In this document: one piece after another, positions 44,466-56,060 of the stretch
How the letters are laid out: each line of letters opens with the position of its first letter
Position numbering within the stretch: position 1 is the stretch's first letter
Assembly (NCBI GenBank): GCA_034401795.1
Contig: CM067373.1
Span: forward strand, 86,523,023 to 86,587,022
From: Chaetoderma sp. LZ-2023a
Lineage: Eukaryota > Mollusca > Caudofoveata > Chaetodermatida > Chaetodermatidae
Direction of reading: 5' to 3'
Length of the DNA: 64,000 bases
Position numbers and translations under genes: made by a program
The notes under the pieces: generated by a model
Told to the model about the DNA's origin: nothing
What the model saw: the letters and a program-made list of their open reading frames with translations, nothing else
Database searches by the model: none

Positions 44466-44567
44466 CCGTGTGTTTGCCCTGAAATTGAGAAGGAATTTAT
44501 TGATGAAATGGTTAAAGGACGTATTACATTGGCTATAGAATGTCACATGTCAACATAATACTTCTTT

Positions 44568-44775
44568 AACCCTTAGCACACTGATGTCAGATTTTTTAAT
44601 TTTCAAATTAGATTAAAAGATGAAATGGTGTACATTTTTCAACAAATTTGGTGGAAGATGGTGCTGTCGAAGACAGCAACATCGTCCACCAAAATTGTTG
44701 AAAAAAGTACACCAGTTTCTTGTCTATTGACTTGGTAAAAGATAGAATACTGACATCAGAGTGGTAAGGGTTAAT
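44568..44775. repeat. H3 hairpin MITE with TTAA ends
   Basis: It starts TTAACCCTTAGCACACTGATG and ends CATCAGAGTGGTAAGGGTTAA. The internal stem is GGTGGAAGATGGTGCTGTC with its complement GACAGCAACATCGTCCACC. Confidence 0.75.
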
Positions 44776-44998
44776 CCACAAATTTGTGCAAGAAAACTTA
44801 AATTTTCTCATAGAAAATATCCATTTGCAAACCAAGAAAAGATTATTTTTGAAAATTTATCAACGGAATGACTGGCTCGGTTATTGAGCCTGTCATTTCA
44901 GTGATAAATTTTTTAAAGTAGTCTTCTCTTTGTCTGCAAGCGGACATTTCTCTAGACGTCTGCTTAGGCTGTTTTGGCTAGTGTAAGTGTTAAATGGT
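44776..44998. repeat. H2 hairpin MITE abutting H3
   Basis: It shares the TTAA with the H3 copy to its left. Arms CCATTTGCAAACCAAGAAAAG and CTTTGTCTGCAAGCGGAC; end GTGTTAAATGGTTAA. Confidence 0.7.
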
Positions 44999-45519
44999 TA
45001 ACTGTCTCATAGTAACATGATTTATTGCTGTATATATTACCATGGAGCAACATCATGACTTAATATAAAAACGAAAACAGAGTTCTAGCATGTTATAGAC
45101 GACAAACTGTGATTGCAGATTTGAAAAGAGGAGTTAAATCTGCACTAATATTACGAAGTAAATTAAATAGCAAATAACATGAAAAAGAGAGATTTAAGGG
45201 CCTATGATGGCTGTGATAGGAAAGCATAGATTGGGCTATAAAACCCTTAATCCGGCCCTGGATACAAGGGATCTTTAGGACTATAGTACACTTCATAGAT
45301 TGTTCACATTGAGAGTGAGTGGTACAACGGACAATTTTAACATAATGTAAGACAGCTATTTTTCTCATGTAACAGAATGGCTAAAACTACAAATTACTCA
45401 TCAGATTGCCAGAAGCCTTGATATCAGCTTGTTTATTAAAAGAATGTTTGTGCAAGGGTTGTTGACACAGCTGATTCATTTTTGTAACCTGGCCTTTTGA
45501 CAGTAACTAATAGAGGTTG

Positions 45520-45915
45520 CCAATGGAGGATTCCAGTTTCTCAGTCAATCATATCACGTCATCGCCAACTACGTGATGTGTAGGATGTCACAATAATCAA
45601 TTACTTCATGAATGATGTAGCTAAGTTCATCACGAATGCTTAATTGTTTACGGACTAAGCATTGTACAAATTGTATGTCTTTACTATTTAATAAACATGC
45701 TGTTGAATATTTTGAAACTTAATCGACTTGACGCTGTTGCTGCAGCAACAACACCCAATCAAATTAGTTTCAAAATATTCAACGGCTTACCTGTAGAGTT
45801 TCCTGAAAATTGATAGTCAGGGAGTTCAAGGATCGATCGATCGATCCCAACGCGGGTGAAGTGTAGGTGAAGCTTAGCTAGAGATGGATGGGGCAATAAC
45901 AGGGGCATAACTAAT
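45520..45915 (-). repeat. H1 hairpin MITE, minus orientation
   Basis: Right-arm text comes first (CAATCATATCACGTCATC), then the palindrome (45700-45785), then the left arm with GATCGATCGATCGATCCC and AGCTTAGCTAGAGATGG. Confidence 0.75.
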
Positions 45916-45939
45916 ACTGGATTCCTTCACTACCATAAT

Positions 45940-46290
45940 GAATGGACCTTTCCCATTTTTGCTAAGCCCCACCCACCTCTAGCTAAGCTCCACCCACACC
46001 TCGCTCATGTTGGGATCGATCAATCGCCGGACTCACTGACTATCAATTTCCAGAAAACTATACAGATAAGCTGGTAAATATTTTGATACTAATTTGACTG
46101 GGTGCTGTTGCTGCCTATGGCAGCAACAGCGCCTAGTCAAATTGGTTTCAAAATATTCAACAGCATGTTTATTAATTGAATAGTAAAGACATACAATTCG
46201 TACAACAATGCGTAGTCCATCTTCAATTATGCATTCATGAATGACGTCATTGACATAATGATGGATGGATAAAGTGGAAAGGTCTATTGC
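45940..46290 (+). repeat. H1 hairpin MITE, plus orientation
   Basis: It starts ATGAATGGACCTTTCCC and ends GGATAAAGTGGAAAGGTC. The palindrome (46070-46160) has the best-preserved GCTGTTGCTGCC/GGCAGCAACAGC loop stem in the window. It is head-to-head with the previous copy. Confidence 0.78.
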
Positions 46291-46479
46291 CCATTTATAT
46301 GAGCGGGATGGAGGGTGGGAGAGAGAGGGGAAAATTTTGATAACTTATTGTTGATATGGTTGTATCGTTTACCAAGTGATAAATTTTGTTCTTTTTCTCC
46401 TGTGCTTGAAGGAATAGTAGCTGGTTTAACTGCTTCAGATTCAATGTCATTTTATGACATACTTTATACAACATTTTCT

Positions 46480-46560
46480 ACGAGTATTGTAAAATTAATT
46501 TGACTGGGAGCAGTTGCTGCAACAGCTTCCAGTAAAATTATTATCAAAATATTCGCCAGC
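46480..46560. repeat. H1-type hairpin core
   Basis: TTAATTTGACTGGGAGCAG pairs with CTTCCAGTAAAATTA. The AT-rich sequence that follows (46560-46960, with an AT run at 46687-46703) has no recognised feature. Confidence 0.55.
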
Positions 46561-46963
46561 TGTATTAGATGGCTTGCTGGAGATGTAGCTAATGGGATCT
46601 CGTGTTAGTTACGGTTGTGAATGCTATTTAATATATCATTACAAAGCTACGAAAATCCATAAAGGCTGTATATTATTGGAAAATTATATATATATATATA
46701 TATGTATATATCATTAATTAAATCAATATATTTATAAAAGGTTGTATTTCTTTGAAGCAATGAAAGAGTATATCAAGTTAAAATGTCTATGTATATAATT
46801 TATATTTTATACATTTGTTTAAGATATTTAGTGTGGAAATGTTCATGCCAGATATTTTTATCATTTAATTAACTTTCTTCATACTTATTGGTGCTTTTGT
46901 ATATAGGTGTTAAATCTTTCTTGTGAATTCAGCTGCACGAGCTGCCTGAACAATTAATAAATG

Positions 46964-47130
46964 GAGGGATCTGATCTGTTACTCAAGTATAAAACGTCAT
47001 AATCAATTACATTGCCTGTTAGGCGAGGTCGTAATGACATTTACTTACATCACGAAAATCAAAAAATCTGTTGCAAGTATATGAATTGTATGTCTTTGCT
47101 GAATTTACGATTTAATAAACATTGTTCTTC
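46964..47130 (-). repeat. H1 MITE, right arm of a copy split by a LINE tail
   Basis: GGGATCTGATCTGTTACTC through GAATTGTATGTCTTTGC and TTTAATAAACATTGTT. The rest of the element resumes at 47466. Confidence 0.6.
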
Positions 47131-47465
47131 AGAAGAGGTGGTTAGAGCAACACTCATTACAATGCAGAGTTTGGTTACTACTCTCTTTCCAGAGCAGAGC
47201 AAGTCATTATTTTTCACCTGAGGACTGGCCATAACAAACTAAACTCCAACCTATATCACATGTTCAAATTTGGACATAATTCAGATTTTTATCCATATGG
47301 ATTAAGCCCTATGATAACGGAAGATATCTTGTAAGATTGCCCTTTGTTTAGTGATTTTAGATGACACACGTGGCCTTCATATACCAGCATAGAGGACAAG
47401 GTCTATTACCCGCGGAGACATTACGAAGCATGGCACACTTCATCCTGACTAGTGGTGTGGCTGTC
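47131..47465 (+). pseudogene. LINE ORF2 C-terminal remnant inserted in an H1 MITE
   Basis: From about 47218 it reads LRTGHNKLNSNLYHMFKFGH, PYGLSPMITEDIL-stop-DCPL, then after a shift LLPAETLRSMAHFIL. LRTGH...C-CG...E-H/D-IL-DCP is the conserved tail of many non-LTR ORF2 proteins; the first Cys is replaced. The stops and shift show it is dead. An AG/ATG at 47361 looks like an exon start but belongs to this remnant. Confidence 0.65.
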
Positions 47466-47660
47466 TGCTGGGAGCTGTTGCTGCCTATGTCCGCAACAGC
47501 CGCCAGTTAAATTAATTTCAAAATATTCAACAGCTTACCTGTAAGATTACCGTGAAATTGGGTTTCTGGGAATTCAGACTTCAAAGTTTCAAATCAATCA
47601 GCGGTGCTAAACTAGAAATGGGTGTGGCAAGGCTAGAAATGGATCACTCCAATATAAATG
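47466..47660 (-). repeat. H1 MITE, remainder of the split copy
   Basis: GGGAGCTGTTGCTGCC, CAAAATATTCAACAGCTTAC, then the left-arm text GGTTTCTGGGAATTCAGAC and AGAAATGGGTGTGG. Confidence 0.65.
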
Positions 47661-47779
47661 TATGGTTTACTGCCTTAAAGTGATACTCGGCTCCTCAGAT
47701 GCCATATTTAACTCATTAATTATGGCACAGAGATTCCATATCATTCATTTCATTTATATCACAATATTATGCTTCAAGT

Positions 47780-48015
47780 AGTTAACCATTTAATGGCTAG
47801 TTTGGGTCAAGAAAATCTAAATATTTGCTTATTGAATGTCCATTCGCAGGCCAAGAGAAGAGTATTTTTGAAAATTTACCACTGGAATGACTGGCTCGTT
47901 TATCAAGCCAGTCATTTCATTGGGAAATTTTCAAAAATACTCTTCTCTTGGCCTGCAAATGGACATTCCTCAAGACCAGTGCAGAAGCTGTTTTGGTTGG
48001 CTTGAGTTAAAAGAT
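47780..48015. repeat. H2 hairpin MITE, near-complete
   Basis: GTTAACCATTTAATGGCTAG at the left and GAGTTAAAAGATTAATGG at the right. The centre GACTGGCTCGTTTATCAAGCC and arms pair over about 90 bp. Confidence 0.72.
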
Positions 48016-48389
48016 TAATGGATAGAATGTGATGTTCAGATACAATAAAAGAGGATCTTAATCGAGTTGATTAGATATGAAATTTATGACACAAGTTTAG
48101 TAAGTTCTCAGTTAGAATCAGCTTTAGCGAGTATCTAATGAGATTATAATAAATGAGTGGGATAAATTTGTTATGAAATAAAAATGTATTTGAGATTCTA
48201 TTTATCACATACATGTATGGTATTATTTATGCTTTTTGCGTCATTTCTTGTCAATTACATATGATTTTACATTCTTACACACACGCTCGCACGCACGCGC
48301 ACTGTTGTTCAGGTTTGAAATTATTTCATCGTTTAGAAATATCTGCTCTTGTCATTATGATGTGAGCATATTTCATGATACAATACTTT

Positions 48390-48700
48390 AAGCCTTTAAA
48401 TGGTCAAAATTGGTAGAGAAATTTAATTTTTCTGAGGACAGAGGCTATTTTTGAAAATTGACCACTGGAATGACTGTCTTGGTGTTAACGCAATAGGGGG
48501 TTAACCTGCTGTGATCTTAAGAAATGTCCATTTTCAGACCAAGAGACGACCGTATTTGAAAATTTACAACTGGAATGACTGGCTTGATAACCGAGCATAA
48601 CCGAGTCATTCCAGTGGCTAATTGTTAAAAATAGTCCTCAAATCGATATTTGTTATAACAAAACTGAACTTTTGTTTAACAAATTTAAGAGTTAAACGGT
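48390..48700. repeat. Two overlapping H2 MITE remnants
   Basis: A left half (CCTTTAAATGGTCAAAATTGG to GACTGTCTTGG) is followed at about 48495 by a second copy (GGGTTAACCTGC...GAATGACTGGCTTGATAACC). Confidence 0.65.
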
Positions 48701-48957
48701 TAATTTCCCAGAGGTCTATATTGGTAAGATTTTAGCTATGAGCTGAACAGTGCAATCTCACTAAAACTTACATCAAATTTATATGTAAATACGCAATATA
48801 TATCATGTTTGTTTGCCAAATTTTTTCTCTTGTCAAAACTTTGTGTGAATTATTTAATGTCTGAATGCACCTGCATGTGTGCACATACATGCTTGTTTGG
48901 CATACGCTTACTCACACATGCAGGCATGCACCACCTATGCTTCTTCTCAGGCCTTAG

Positions 48958-49010
48958 TGAGAGAGAGAGAGAGGGAGGGGGAGGGGGAGGGGGAGAGGAG
49001 GAAGGGAGGG
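48958..49010. repeat. GA/GGGA purine tract
   Basis: GAGAGAGAGAGAGGGAGGGGG and related units; simple repeat. Confidence 0.88.
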
Positions 49011-49184
49011 AGACCTTAGTTCATAGCAATAATTGAAAGTGTTTAAAATCCAGTGTTTACTTTTCAGGGCCCTTAAAAATTATTTTAAAATATTTTAATT
49101 TATCAAAAAATGTATGAAGGCCTATACATTTCCCTGAAACTTATTCCTGATATGTTAAAAGCACACAATGTCATATTAAATGAC

Positions 49185-49365
49185 CTCAGCGTTAACTCAT
49201 TAATGGATAAGATTTTTAAAGAAGATTTAAAATTCTGCATATTAAATATCCATGTACAGGCCGAAAGAAGATTATTTGTAGAATTTAAAAAATAAACATC
49301 ACTAATCCTGCAAATGGACATTCCTCAAGATGCCTGCAAAGGGCAGGCTTCACTGACTTGACCGT
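49185..49365. repeat. H2 MITE, degenerate
   Basis: GTTAACTCATTAATGGATAAG at the left; CTGCAAATGGACATTCCTC and GACTTGACCGTTAA at the right. The centre is lost. Confidence 0.62.
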
Positions 49366-49600
49366 TAACCCTTTAACCCTCGAATTTGTTAAGAAAATTT
49401 TAATTTTCTCATAGAAAATATCCATTTGCAGACCAAGGGAAGACTATTTTTGAAAATTTACCAATGGTATGACAGGCTCGATAACCGAGCCAGTCATACC
49501 ATTGGTAAATTTTCAAAAATAGACTTCTCTTGGTCTGCAAATGGACATTTCTCAAGACCACTGCAGAAACAGTTTTTGGCTGATATGAGTGTTAAAGAGT
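49366..49600. repeat. H2 hairpin MITE, near-perfect palindrome
   Basis: It directly follows the previous copy, sharing TTAA. The centre TCGATAACCGAGCCAGTC and arms TTTGAAAATTTACCAATGG / CCATTGGTAAATTTTC are almost mismatch-free, so it is a young copy. Confidence 0.78.
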
Positions 49601-49792
49601 TAAAACAAGATAAAATGTCTGGAAAGATCATAAAAATCCTCGAAAATATGTCCAAGAAGAAAGGCGCTTGAGTTTTCAAATTTCTTGAGACTATGAACTC
49701 TGGGAACCAAAAACAAAAAGTCATATAACAGGGTATACATTAAGACATTCTGTTCAGCATAGCATTCCTACTACTGTATTTTTGGCATGAAA

Positions 49793-50190
49793 AATAGAGG
49801 GATCCGATAAGTCACTCAAAATTATCTGACGGTATAATAAAAGATGTCAGCTGATGTCACAATTAAAATTATGTGTAAATGTAGCGCTGTCACAAAAATC
49901 GAAAAGGCCATCAAAAATTTTATGAATTGTATGTCTGATTAATTTACAATTTAATAAACACTGTTGAATATTTTGAAACTAATTTGACTGGGAGCTGTTG
50001 CTGATAGGCAGCAACGGCTCCCAGTCAAATTATTTTCAAAATATTCAATAGCTTACCTGTATAGTTACCTTGGAATTTTGATTCTAGGAATTCTGGTTTC
50101 AACTTTTCAAATTGTTTCCAACAAACGTAAAAAGGTGGGTGGAGCTTAGGTTGAAATGGGCGGGACAGCGCTGGAAATATATCCCTCTAT
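49793..50190 (-). repeat. H1 hairpin MITE, near-complete
   Basis: GAGGGATCCGATAAGTCAC, palindrome at 49963-50053 with stem GACTGGGAGCTGTTGCTG / CAGCAACGGCTCCCAGTC, then left-arm text with AGGTGGGTGGAGC. Confidence 0.75.
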
Positions 50191-50269
50191 TCACGCCTGA
50201 CTGCCACAATGGATAATGTTAGCGACCATACTAACTAGAGACAGCTAATTTATTGTGATAAAAAGATAA

Positions 50270-50355
50270 TATATATTGAATATTTTGTTACTAATTTAAC
50301 TAAGAACTGTTGCTGCCTTTGGCAGTCAAATTACTTTCAAAATAATCCACAGCTG
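50270..50355. repeat. H1-type hairpin core
   Basis: GAATATTTTGTTACTAATTTAAC and GTCAAATTACTTTC flank GTTGCTGCC. Confidence 0.58.
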
Positions 50356-50508
50356 ACTTGTCCTGTTTTTTTTTAGAAACTCACGTTGAGCACTGTATAT
50401 ATATATTTATTTATTGATGGACATTTTTTTACAATATATTTAATGTATAAGTTGATGAGGTTTTTGTTGCTTATTGGATTTTTCATTTCTTTTATTTTAT
50501 TTTTACGC

Positions 50509-50511
<3 letters not shown>

Positions 50512-50545
<34 letters not shown>
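50512..50545. repeat. ATT microsatellite
   Basis: About 11 ATT units. The flanking 50356-50815 is AT-rich and otherwise featureless. Confidence 0.88.
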
Positions 50546-50814
50546 TAGTGCATATACTCAGCAGAGAAAATCCACCTATAAAAGGCCTGTTGTGTAATTA
50601 ATAAAGTTCTAATTATTTCATATATAATTGTTAATTGGTGAAGAAAATTTGAATTTATCCTATTAAAATGTTTATTACATAATTGTTTTTTTTTTTATAT
50701 TGCCATAACTTTGGGCATCAGTTTTATTATTTTGATATTATAAGGTGTTTTTTAGATTTTGTTACGTAAATAAACGAAACATTTAATCATTTATCTCTTG
50801 AGATTCCTGTAGAA

Positions 50815-50935
50815 ATATCAAGACAACTATACATGAAAGGGGTTTAATATTTTGAGCCTAAAAGGTAATTTGACTGGAGCCTATTGAAACAGATCGCAGT
50901 CTGATTAGTTTCAAAGTATTCCTTACATCATAGGA
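50815..50935. repeat. H1-type hairpin core, diverged
   Basis: ACAACTATACATGAAAGGGG, TTTAATATTTTGAGCC and the complement CTGATTAGTTTCAAAGTATTC. Confidence 0.5.
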
Positions 50936-51072
50936 GTTTGTCGTCTCTGGTGGGGTGGGGTGTGTGCGGGTGGGGAGGTTAAAGGGTTAGACCCGATTTT
51001 AAACACTAAAAGCTTCTGTATAAAGTATTTTATATTTTTATAAATCGGTGATCAGCTTTTGTGATTTATTCG

Positions 51073-51225
51073 TTTAACTCTTAAAGTGGGTAAAAAATTT
51101 CAATTTTCTCGAATAAAATGTCCATTTGCAGACCAAGAGGTTATTTCTGAAAATTTGCCACTTGTATGACTGGCTCAGTTATCAAGTCGGCATTCCAGTG
51201 CTAACTTTTCAAAAGACACTTCTAA
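51073..51225. repeat. H2 MITE, partial
   Basis: TTTAACTCTTAAAGTGGG, TCCATTTGCAGACCAAGAGG and GACTGGCTCAGTTATCAAG; the right arm is mostly lost. Confidence 0.62.
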
Positions 51226-51519
51226 ATTGCAGCTGGCAATCTTCGGCCCTGTCCACATTTTTTGGCGAATAACTGCCCGTTAGCCACAGAAGGAAGATGT
51301 GGGTCCCACTGTCTCAATTTAAAACCAATCATATGGAAAAAGCTTTTGAATTGTTTGAAACTAATTTAACTGGGCTAAGATAATAAGAACTTACAGTTAG
51401 TTTAAAAATTGAATATTCAAGCGAATACTTCATGCATTATGTAGAATTGGTTGTATGTGGTTTATAGCATTGGAGTGGTTAATGAGAATAGGATATTAAC
51501 ACTAACATGTTTAATACTT

Positions 51520-51765
51520 TAGCGCTCATATCAGCTTAAAATGCCTTCTACAGTGGTCTTGAGAAGTGTGTATTTGCAGACCAAGAGACTATTTTTGAAA
51601 ATTTACCACTAGAATGACTGGCTCGATAATCGCTCGGTTATCGAACCTGCCATTCCAGTGGTAAACTTTCTAAAATATTCTTCTCTTTGTCTGTTAATGG
51701 GTATTTCTGAAACCCACCACCGGATAACCCGTTTTTAGGCTAGTTTGCTCATTACGGTGTTAATG
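51520..51765. repeat. H2 hairpin MITE
   Basis: ACTTTAGCGCTCATATCAGC at the left, GACTGGCTCGATAATCGCTC at the centre, GCTCATTACGGTGTTAA at the right. Confidence 0.68.
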
Positions 51766-52064
51766 CTATTTGACAATCATTTCTTATTATTTTTATTTTA
51801 CAAATTTATACGTATTTTTATACAATCTGTGTCAGCCGTATCTCTATTTGTGAAAACGGGGTTGTGTCTTAGTGATGTTTCCAGATTTTGTTAAAATCAC
51901 ATGTAGTGATATAGTTTCAACTTCGTAATGTAAAGCAGAATGAACAAAGATGCTAGACTTACTGTACTAACATTGATCATTAACACACCTACTAGTTATA
52001 TAAATCCTTACCCTAAGACCACCAGCTATTGTATTTATTGATATTTATTACATTAAGCATTAAA

Positions 52065-52280
52065 ACCTTAATGCTCAAGTGGCCAAAACTTGCTGGTCTT
52101 GAGCAATGGTTATTTGTTAACTGGACCAAGAGAAAACTTGATTTTAAAATATACAATCATATAACAAAGCCAGTCATTCCAGTGTTAAATTTTCAAAAAT
52201 AGTCTCTTGGTCTGCAGATGCACATTTCCCAAGACCACTGCAGAAACTGTTTCTGGCCGGCTTGAGAGTTAAAGGGTTAG
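52065..52280. repeat. H2 MITE
   Basis: TTAAAACCTTAATGCTCAAG at the left and TTGAGAGTTAAAGGGTTAG at the right. The right arm is better preserved than the left. Confidence 0.66.
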
Positions 52281-52547
52281 TCACCTTTTTCATGGTCTGA
52301 AATTAACTCTTTCATACCTACTCCATGCTACTGACCGAGATCGACCAATACTTTGCAAATGGCAGTGACGCAAACATTTCATGGAAGTTTCTATTTAGCT
52401 GTGTGCTATCTGTGTTACTCGTGTGTATTTATACAGTGAAATATGGTATTTGTATATTCGGTGAAGTTATTTTAAGAAGAAAGTTTGCTTGCTCAGTTGC
52501 CACCTGTAGTAATGTCGCTAAAACCTTGTCATAGGGCATATGAAGAT

Positions 52548-52757
52548 TTAACCCTTACCACACTGATGTCAACATTCTGTCTTTTTGCGGTGCCAGTAGC
52601 AAAGAAACTGGCGTACATTTTTTAACAATTTTGGTGGATGATGTTGCTGTCTACGACAGTACCATCTTCCACCAAATTTGCTGAAAAATGAGCACCAGTT
52701 CATCTTTTAATTTAGCTTGAAAATTTAAGAGCTTGACACCAGAGTGGTAAGGGTTAA
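52548..52757. repeat. H3 hairpin MITE with TTAA ends
   Basis: It starts TTAACCCTTACCACACTGATG and ends CACCAGAGTGGTAAGGGTTAA. It shares GTGCCAGTAGCAAAGAAACTG with the copy at 38690. Confidence 0.76.
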
Positions 52758-52961
52758 TTTATACTCGCATAGCATTATCAGATACCCCATTTAAAATACT
52801 TTGGCCAGGCTCAGGCGGTGCTGGCAGACATAACATAGATGTGATGCACTGGGTTAATTTGTTTCAATATAATTTTTTTTCATGATTTTAAGAAAAAGAT
52901 TAAATTTATGCAAAATTAGCAGAACAGAACATTTGGTGAATATATTCAGCCATGAAAGGGT

Positions 52962-53187
52962 TAACCATTTAATCCTCAAATTTGTTCAAGAAAATTTAAA
53001 TTTTCTCTGAAAATGTCCCCTTGCAGACTAAGAGAAGACTATTTTTGAAAATTTCCCACTGGAATTACTGACTCAGTTATTGAGCCACTAGTGGTAAATT
53101 GAAAACTTGTCTTTGTCTGCAAATGGACATGTATTCAAGACCACTACAGAAGCTATTTTTTGGCGGCTTGAGAGGTAAAGGGTTACG
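52962..53187. repeat. H2 hairpin MITE
   Basis: TTAACCATTTAATCCTCAAAT at the left and GAGAGGTAAAGGGTTA at the right. Confidence 0.68.
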
Positions 53188-53199
53188 GTCCCGGAAGAT

Positions 53200-54730
53200 A
53201 TTCTTAATCACGTCGCTTGATTTCAGACAAATTCAATATTGGATTGCCTGGCCTGAAAGGACAAGTGAGCTTATGCCATGTCGAGCATCCGTCGTCTGGC
53301 TGTCATCAAATGTCAGTCGTCAACGTTTTATTTAAACAACTCATGAACCGCTGGGTGGATTTCAAGCAAATTTGTCAAGAAGCTTCCTTAGGGCATAGAG
53401 ATCTAGGTTTTTCAAAGGAAGCTGATCAGCCAAATTGGCTGATGGCAAACTTGGATTTTGGCAAATATTTTAAAACGTCTTTAACAATCTTTTAAAACCA
53501 CTTGGTGGATAGATTCAAAACTAAGGATATATCATCTAGGGCAAGAGCTGAAACAAGTTTGTTCAATGTAACTTGATTGGCCAAATTGTTCGACGGTCAT
53601 TTTGGATGACTTAGTTTTTGCGAAAAACTTCTCTAGAACTGCTGAATGGATCGTCCAAAATTTGGGACTTAATGATTAGGGACTAATGATCATGAAAGTT
53701 TGTTCACGGGAAGTTGATACATAAAAAAACCGTGGCTACCATGGACCAATGAAAATGTAGCGTGTTTGATGGCCATATTGGATTTTTTTAATTTCATGGA
53801 TTTTGATGACGAAATTGGTTTTATAAAGGTTTTTGGGTATGCTGATTTCAAATTGCCACTGAAAACTCAGATAAATGGTTTGGTAGCCATATTGGATCTT
53901 TTTCCTGCCTAGAAAATAAAAATGTTTTCTCAATAACTGCTGGACCGATGTTTACCAAAGCGATGACCTTTCTAGTTGAAATGCCTATGTTCCTTGTGTG
54001 CGATACATGCGCCTTGGGCCTTTTGTGTTCTCCCGCACTCGTCACTTTGGTAACATAGTCAAAGCATGTTTATTTCTATAGGTACATCACTTTTACACAT
54101 CAGTTGAGGATTTTATCAAAATTAAGCAGAAATAAGTAATTATCTTACCTACCGATACCTTGTTATTTGGCATGTGAAAAACATGTGTTTTTGCAATTAC
54201 TTCTCGAGAACCACTGGGCCGAATTTAATTGTATTTGGTAGGAAGCATCCTTAGGGCATAGTGATCAAAGTTTGTTGAAAGGAAGCTGATTGACAAAATT
54301 GGCCGCTGAAATTGGACGACATCTATCTTTGATTTTAGCCAAAATATCCAAAACACTTGGACGATCGATTCAAAATTCATGAAACATCATCTGTGAGAGC
54401 AGCTCAACCAAGTTTGTTCAAGGGAACTTGATTGGCCAAATGTTTCATTGGCTATCTTGGATACGTGTTTTCACGAAAACACCTCCAGTATGACTAAACA
54501 GATCAGGCTGAAATTTGGGGAATATTATTAGGAACAAAGGACCATTAAAGCTTGGCCACGCAAAGTTGTTACGTAAAAGAAACATGGCCGAAGTAAAAAT
54601 TTAGCATGTTTCGTGGCTATCTTGGACTTTCTGGAAATATTTGAAAAAAACATATAAAAGACTACTTATTAAGCACCAGGCCAATTTTAATACAATTTCA
54701 CAGAAATTAGATTGGTAAACTTCCAATGGT
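53200..54730. repeat. Second block of the diverged dispersed repeat
   Basis: It shares TTAGGGCATAGAGATC, CAAAGGAAGCTGATCAGCC, GTTTGTTCAAGGGAACTTGAT and GGCCATATTGGATTTTTTT with 12900-14960, in the same order. No coding sequence. Confidence 0.65.
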
Positions 54731-55125
54731 CATCTCATTTTGTTCGGTTGTGCCAGTGGCCAATAATTCCAGGTGGGCGATACCTGGGGCCTCTTGTCAT
54801 TACTTTCATCCCTGTATAAACATGACATTTACAAATGGTCAAAACTGATCATGGCAAGTTAAGAACTCAAATGAATTTTATCCACAACAGAGCTGTCGCA
54901 ATCACCACCATCCCAACCCCTGTCCTGTATCGCTTACCGTATGTATCTGTTTGTCTGTCAGTTGTCAACAATGGAGACACATTCTGCTCCAGACAGCTCA
55001 ATATCTTCATATAGGCATCTGTGTAATATTATTGTCTTGATATGCAAATGATCATTTATCTAGACCACTGCAGAAACAACTTTTGAGAGTAGTCTTTAGT
55101 TAAGCTATTTTATTTTGCGCTAGAA

Positions 55126-55174
55126 TACTACTGCTGCTACTGCTACTGCTACTTAATACTACTACTGCTGCTGC

Positions 55175-55252
<78 letters not shown>
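55126..55252. repeat. CTG/ACT trinucleotide microsatellite
   Basis: Mixed CTG/CTA units (55126-55203) give way to about 16 ACT units. 54731-55125 holds nothing recognised. Confidence 0.9.
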
Positions 55253-55630
55253 GTTGTAAATTTTGATATTTATTCTATTTTAATCGTACAAACTTGTCTT
55301 TCATTTGAATCCATATTATTGTAAATATATAATTTCTTTTGATCGCTATAAATGGTGCTTCTTATTGTTAACATTTATTCTCACAAAATGATCAAGCGAG
55401 GTATCCCATTACCACAACCACACATAGCTAACTGTGTCGCTGATGCAATCCACCAGACAATAATCTCAATGAGCAAAATCTGTTGACTTGCTGAATAATT
55501 TGAAAATTTTGCCCGAAAGTTGTTGGTGGCTTTTCAGTCAAATTGTGTTCAAAATATTTAGCAGGTCCAAAGATAATCCCTGCAATATGCATCTGCAAAA
55601 CTCGCGATATATCGATCGATCGATTTTCTC

Positions 55631-55978
55631 TAATATTGGGAGAAATCTTGGTGGGTACTTAGTGGTCTGGGTCGGAACATACACACACATACACAGGTAA
55701 TAGTGGGAGAAATCTTGGTGGATACTTAGTGGTCTGGGTCGGAACATACATACACACACATACACAGGTAATATTGGGAGAAATCTTGGTGGGTACTTAG
55801 TGGTCTGGGTCGGAACATACACACACATACACAGGTAATATTGGGAGAAATCTTGGTGGGTACTTAGTGGTCTGGGTCGGAACATACACACACATACACA
55901 GGTAATATTGGGAGAAATCTTGGTGGGTACTTAGTGGTCTGGGTCGGAACATACACACACATACACAGGTAATATTGG
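55631..55978. repeat. 67-bp minisatellite, five units
   Basis: Units start with TAATATTGGGAGAAATC at 55631, 55698, 55769, 55836 and 55903, ending with a partial at 55970. Spacing is 67 bp, with one 71-bp unit due to an extra ACAT in its CA run. Units are nearly identical. Confidence 0.93.
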
Positions 55979-55999
55979 CTTTATGAAAAGTAACATTAA

Positions 56000-56060
56000 T
56001 CTATTGAATATTTTGAAATTAATTTGAACAGCTTCCAGTCAAGTAATTTCAAAATCAACA
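56000..56060. repeat. H1-type hairpin core, short
   Basis: CTATTGAATATTTTGAAATT with a short complement AGTAATTTCAAAAT. Confidence 0.5.

Noticed and set aside
47361..47474. Exon-like ATG after a TTTTAG (MTHVAFIYQHRGQGLLPAE...)
   Set aside because: It lies within a degenerate LINE ORF2 tail; the upstream frame reads LRTGH...DCPL, so it is not a host exon.
55126..55252. CRISPR-like or structured array
   Set aside because: It is a plain trinucleotide microsatellite; there are no spacers. No CRISPR arrays are present in the window.
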